Assembly (NCBI GenBank): GCA_022579005.1 | Contig: MU401624.1 | Coordinates: 22,131-86,130, forward strand | Length of the DNA: 64,000 nt | DNA from: Poronia punctata | Lineage: Eukaryota; Ascomycota; Sordariomycetes; Xylariales; Xylariaceae | Direction of reading: 5' to 3' | Part shown: one piece after another, positions 61,351 to 64,000 of the stretch | Layout: every line of letters starts with the position of its first letter | Position numbering within the stretch: the first letter of the stretch is position 1 | The notes under the pieces: generated by a model | Told to the model about the DNA's origin: nothing | The model's input: the letters and a program-made list of their open reading frames with translations, nothing else | Databases searched by the model: none | Program-made: the position numbers and the translations under genes

Positions 61351-61600
61351 AAATAGACCTATAGGTACCTACGGCCAAATGCTAAGGGACCTATAAGTAA
61401 ATAGGTACTTATAACAAAATGCTAAGAGACTTATAAGTAAATAAGTACTTATAATAAAATGCTAAAGCTAAATAAGTATTTATAAGCAAATGCTAATAAA
61501 CTTATAAGTAAATAAGTACTTATAACTAAATATTAAAAAGTTTATAAGTAAATAAGTAATAATAACTAAATGTTAAAAAGCTTATAAGTAAGAAAATAAG
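61351..61600 (+). repeat. Degenerate 40-bp tandem array with graded C-to-T/G-to-A decay
   Basis: Units begin at 61351, 61391, 61431, about 61471 (shortened to 30 nt), 61501, 61541 and 61581 (partial), a period of 40. The core changes stepwise from left to right: GGTACCTACGGCC, GGTACTTATAACA, AGTACTTATAATA. All but one of these changes are C-to-T or G-to-A transitions. The common tail is AAATGCTAAG. The array lies exactly where base composition drops into the AT-rich tract. Confidence 0.85.
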
Positions 61601-64000
61601 TAAAAATTTAATACTATTAATTATGCTATTAGTATATAATTAATATATTATATATTTACTTTTAACTAATATATAGTTTTAAACTTGTTTTTTTTAAATT
61701 ATATATAAATAATTTTTTATTATATATATATTTTTATTTAAAAACTTTATTATATTATATATTTTAATTATAATAAATATTATAATTAATTTAATATTAA
61801 ATAGTATATTAGTAGCTAAAAAATAAAAGCTTAATTAAAAATTTTAAATATAATTTTTTTATACTTAAGTAAGTACTTTATTTTTTTAATTAAGTAAATA
61901 TATTAATATTATAGTAATATTTTGCTTAAGTCTTGCAACATTTTTATATGTTACTTTATTTTGCTTATATTAAAAGTTATTTTAACTAAGCAATAAGTAG
62001 TTTTTTAAGTTTTAATCTTAGTTTTTTATAAAATAGCTTTAACTAAAAACCTTTAAAAGTATACTTTTTATAGTAAGCGCGCTAAATACTTTATTAAACT
62101 AAATATTTATTAACTATAAAAAGCTAATATTTAGCTTTTTAGCTTTTATTAAAAATAAAGTATATAGTTTATAAACTTTATAATAATTAGTATATAATTA
62201 ATATATTAAAATATAAAAATATATATAGTTTTTATTTATAAATTTAAGCAATTACTTAGCTTGCTTTTAAAAAAAGCTTTTTTTAATTATTAACTTTAAA
62301 TAAAGTATAGCTAATTATTTAATAAAGCACATTATACTTAGTTAAAGTAAATAATATATATATTAGCAAGCTTTTTTTATTTAAGCAATATATAACTGCT
62401 TAAAAAGTAAAGTTTTTATTTTTTACTGCTTTTTAAACTAAAAAAAAAATAACTACTAATTAATAGTGCTAAAGTTAAATTTTATAGTAAAAAGTTTTTA
62501 AAGCTTTAATATAGTAATTTTTTTATACTATATAGCTTTTATATTAAAGGTTTTATATATAATTAATATATATTAAATTTAATAAGTAAATACTTATATA
62601 CTAAATATGCTTTATAAGCATAGTTTAAAAGTAAGTTTATAAAAATTTTTTATTTTATAATAAATAGCAAATATATTAAACTGCTTTATTAAATATATTA
62701 TTAATAATAAAACGCTATTTTATATAATTAGCTTTTTAAGCGTTTAAGCAAAAAAAAATAATAAAAAGTTATTATATAATAATAAGTTAGCAAAGTTTTT
62801 AATATAAGTTAATTATTAGTTAATATTACTTTTTTAACTTTTTTTTTTATATTATATTTAAGCTTTTTATAAGTAATATTATTTAAAGTATATATTTTTT
62901 TATATTTAGTAATATTTTAAGCTAAATAAGTTGCTTAGTTTTATATATACTTAATAATTTGCTTTATTAGTTTAAACTACTTATTATTTTATTAGTTATT
63001 AAAAATATTATATAAAACGCTTTTATTTTTTAATATATTAAACTTTTTAATAACATTTTTTAAGTTAATAACAAAACCTATACCTTTTTTTACTAAAAAC
63101 TTAATAATAATATTACTATTTTAAATACTAGTTAATTAAAAGTTTAAACTAGTTTTAAAAGTAATAAGCTTATAAAAAATATTATTTTTTTAAGCAATTT
63201 ACTTTAAGTATTTATTTTAAAAGCAGCTAATAAATTAATATAAATTAGTATATAAATAAAGTATATAATTTACTATATAGCTTTAACTTTTTTATAAATT
63301 ACTATAAATATAATAGCTTTATTAATAGTGTTAGCTATAATATTTTTTTACTTTTATATATTTTTTTTATGCTTAATTTATTAGTATAAGCATTATTTAG
63401 CGTTTTTATATTTTTTTTATATAAGTATTAAAGCTATAGCATGCTTATAAGCTTTTTTTATATATAAATTAATAAATAGTTTAGTTTTTTTTTTATGCTG
63501 CTTTAGTAAAAGTAATAACGTAAATTTTTTTATTTTATACTTTAATATTGCTTAAAAAAATTAATATAAATTAGTATATAAAGTAAAAAAATATACTTTT
63601 TATAGCAAAAAGCTAATAGCTTAAATAAAGCTAATAATAAAATTATAAGTAACTAAGTATTATAAAGCATTTATTAGCTAAATATATATAATATAAATAT
63701 AAAATATAAAATAACTAACTAATTTTACTTTATAAAATAAAAGCGCAACTTAAAATAATAAAACTTTTAATTAAGTAAAAAATATAATAAAAATAAAGTA
63801 TAAGTAAAAAAGTTAAAAATATATATATATAAGTATAGTAAAAAATTTTTAAAGTAAAGGTATAAAAATAAAAACATTTTACTACTTTTAACTACTTTTT
63901 TAGCTTAGCTACTACTATATATAAAATATTAATAGTTTAATAATATTATATATAAATTATATATATTATAAAAATAAAACTTTATAAATATTTTTAAAAC
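61601..64000. repeat. AT-rich, ORF-less tract, probably RIP-degraded repeats
   Basis: The whole 2.4 kb is overwhelmingly A/T, with no ORF of 60 codons and continuous TATA/TTAATA strings, and runs off the window. C and G survive mainly in GCT/AGC and ACT/AGT; CpG is almost absent (rare exceptions such as GCGC near 62079). This is what repeat-induced point mutation leaves of transposons in Pezizomycotina. No element type can be recognised. A centromeric or subtelomeric location is possible but not shown. Confidence 0.8.

Noticed and set aside
61601..64000. AT-rich tract as a piece of mitochondrial DNA
   Set aside because: No mitochondrial ORF, tRNA or rRNA segment is visible, and the graded tandem array at its edge is better explained by RIP.

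Overview
The window is nuclear DNA of a filamentous ascomycete (Pezizomycotina, most likely Sordariomycetes). The evidence is short spliced introns (mostly 50-110 nt) with CTAAC-type branch points, fungus-specific gene families (Zn2Cys6 regulator, Flc/TRP-like protein, Asp f 7-like secreted protein, Ste7-type MAPKK), an intron-containing eukaryotic tRNA-Tyr, and an AT-rich right end that looks like repeat-induced point mutation (RIP) product. Many intergenic stretches are littered with short ACCTACCT/AGGTAGGT and TACTCGTA motifs.

Layout. 1-173: 3' end of a medium-chain dehydrogenase. 1133-3429 (-): four-exon gene fusing a Zn2Cys6 DNA-binding domain to a maltose-acetyltransferase-like left-handed beta-helix that lacks the usual catalytic His. 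3430-12520: about 9 kb gene desert with a coding-looking relic and a 27-nt tRNA-Gly fragment. 12521-13730 (-): secreted DUF6923-type protein broken by one in-frame TGA. 14385-14720: assembly gap flanked by homopolymer junk and a duplicated flank. 15517-15706: tRNA-Gly and tRNA-Tyr, 27 nt apart, sharing one Pol III terminator. 16058-28663: golgin-like coiled-coil protein (-), HAD hydrolase (+), Ste7/Mst7 MAPKK (-), SPT6 (+). 30518-43675 (+): OSH3, a decayed GH35 beta-galactosidase fragment, an Flc-type membrane protein, CCZ1. 45154-59265 (-): Asp f 7-like secreted protein, EFM6, DUG1, a PPR-like mitochondrial protein, PTC2. 61351-61600: a 40-bp tandem array whose copies decay mostly by transitions into an AT-rich, ORF-less tract that runs off the end.

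The genes are mostly unlinked housekeeping functions: transcription elongation (SPT6), eEF1A methylation (EFM6), MAPK signalling and its dampening (Ste7-type kinase, PTC2), endomembrane traffic and lipid transfer (golgin-like protein, OSH3, CCZ1, Flc), glutathione turnover (DUG1) and mitochondrial expression. There is no biosynthetic cluster. I found no wholly new system. The most unusual points are the DNA-binding/pseudo-acetyltransferase fusion with a frame-preserving GC-AG intron abutting its zinc cluster, the probable dicistronic tRNA unit, the graded RIP array, and two enzymes with optional mitochondrial presequences. Exon boundaries were derived by hand from splice consensus, phase and protein-family continuity; no alignment could be run.
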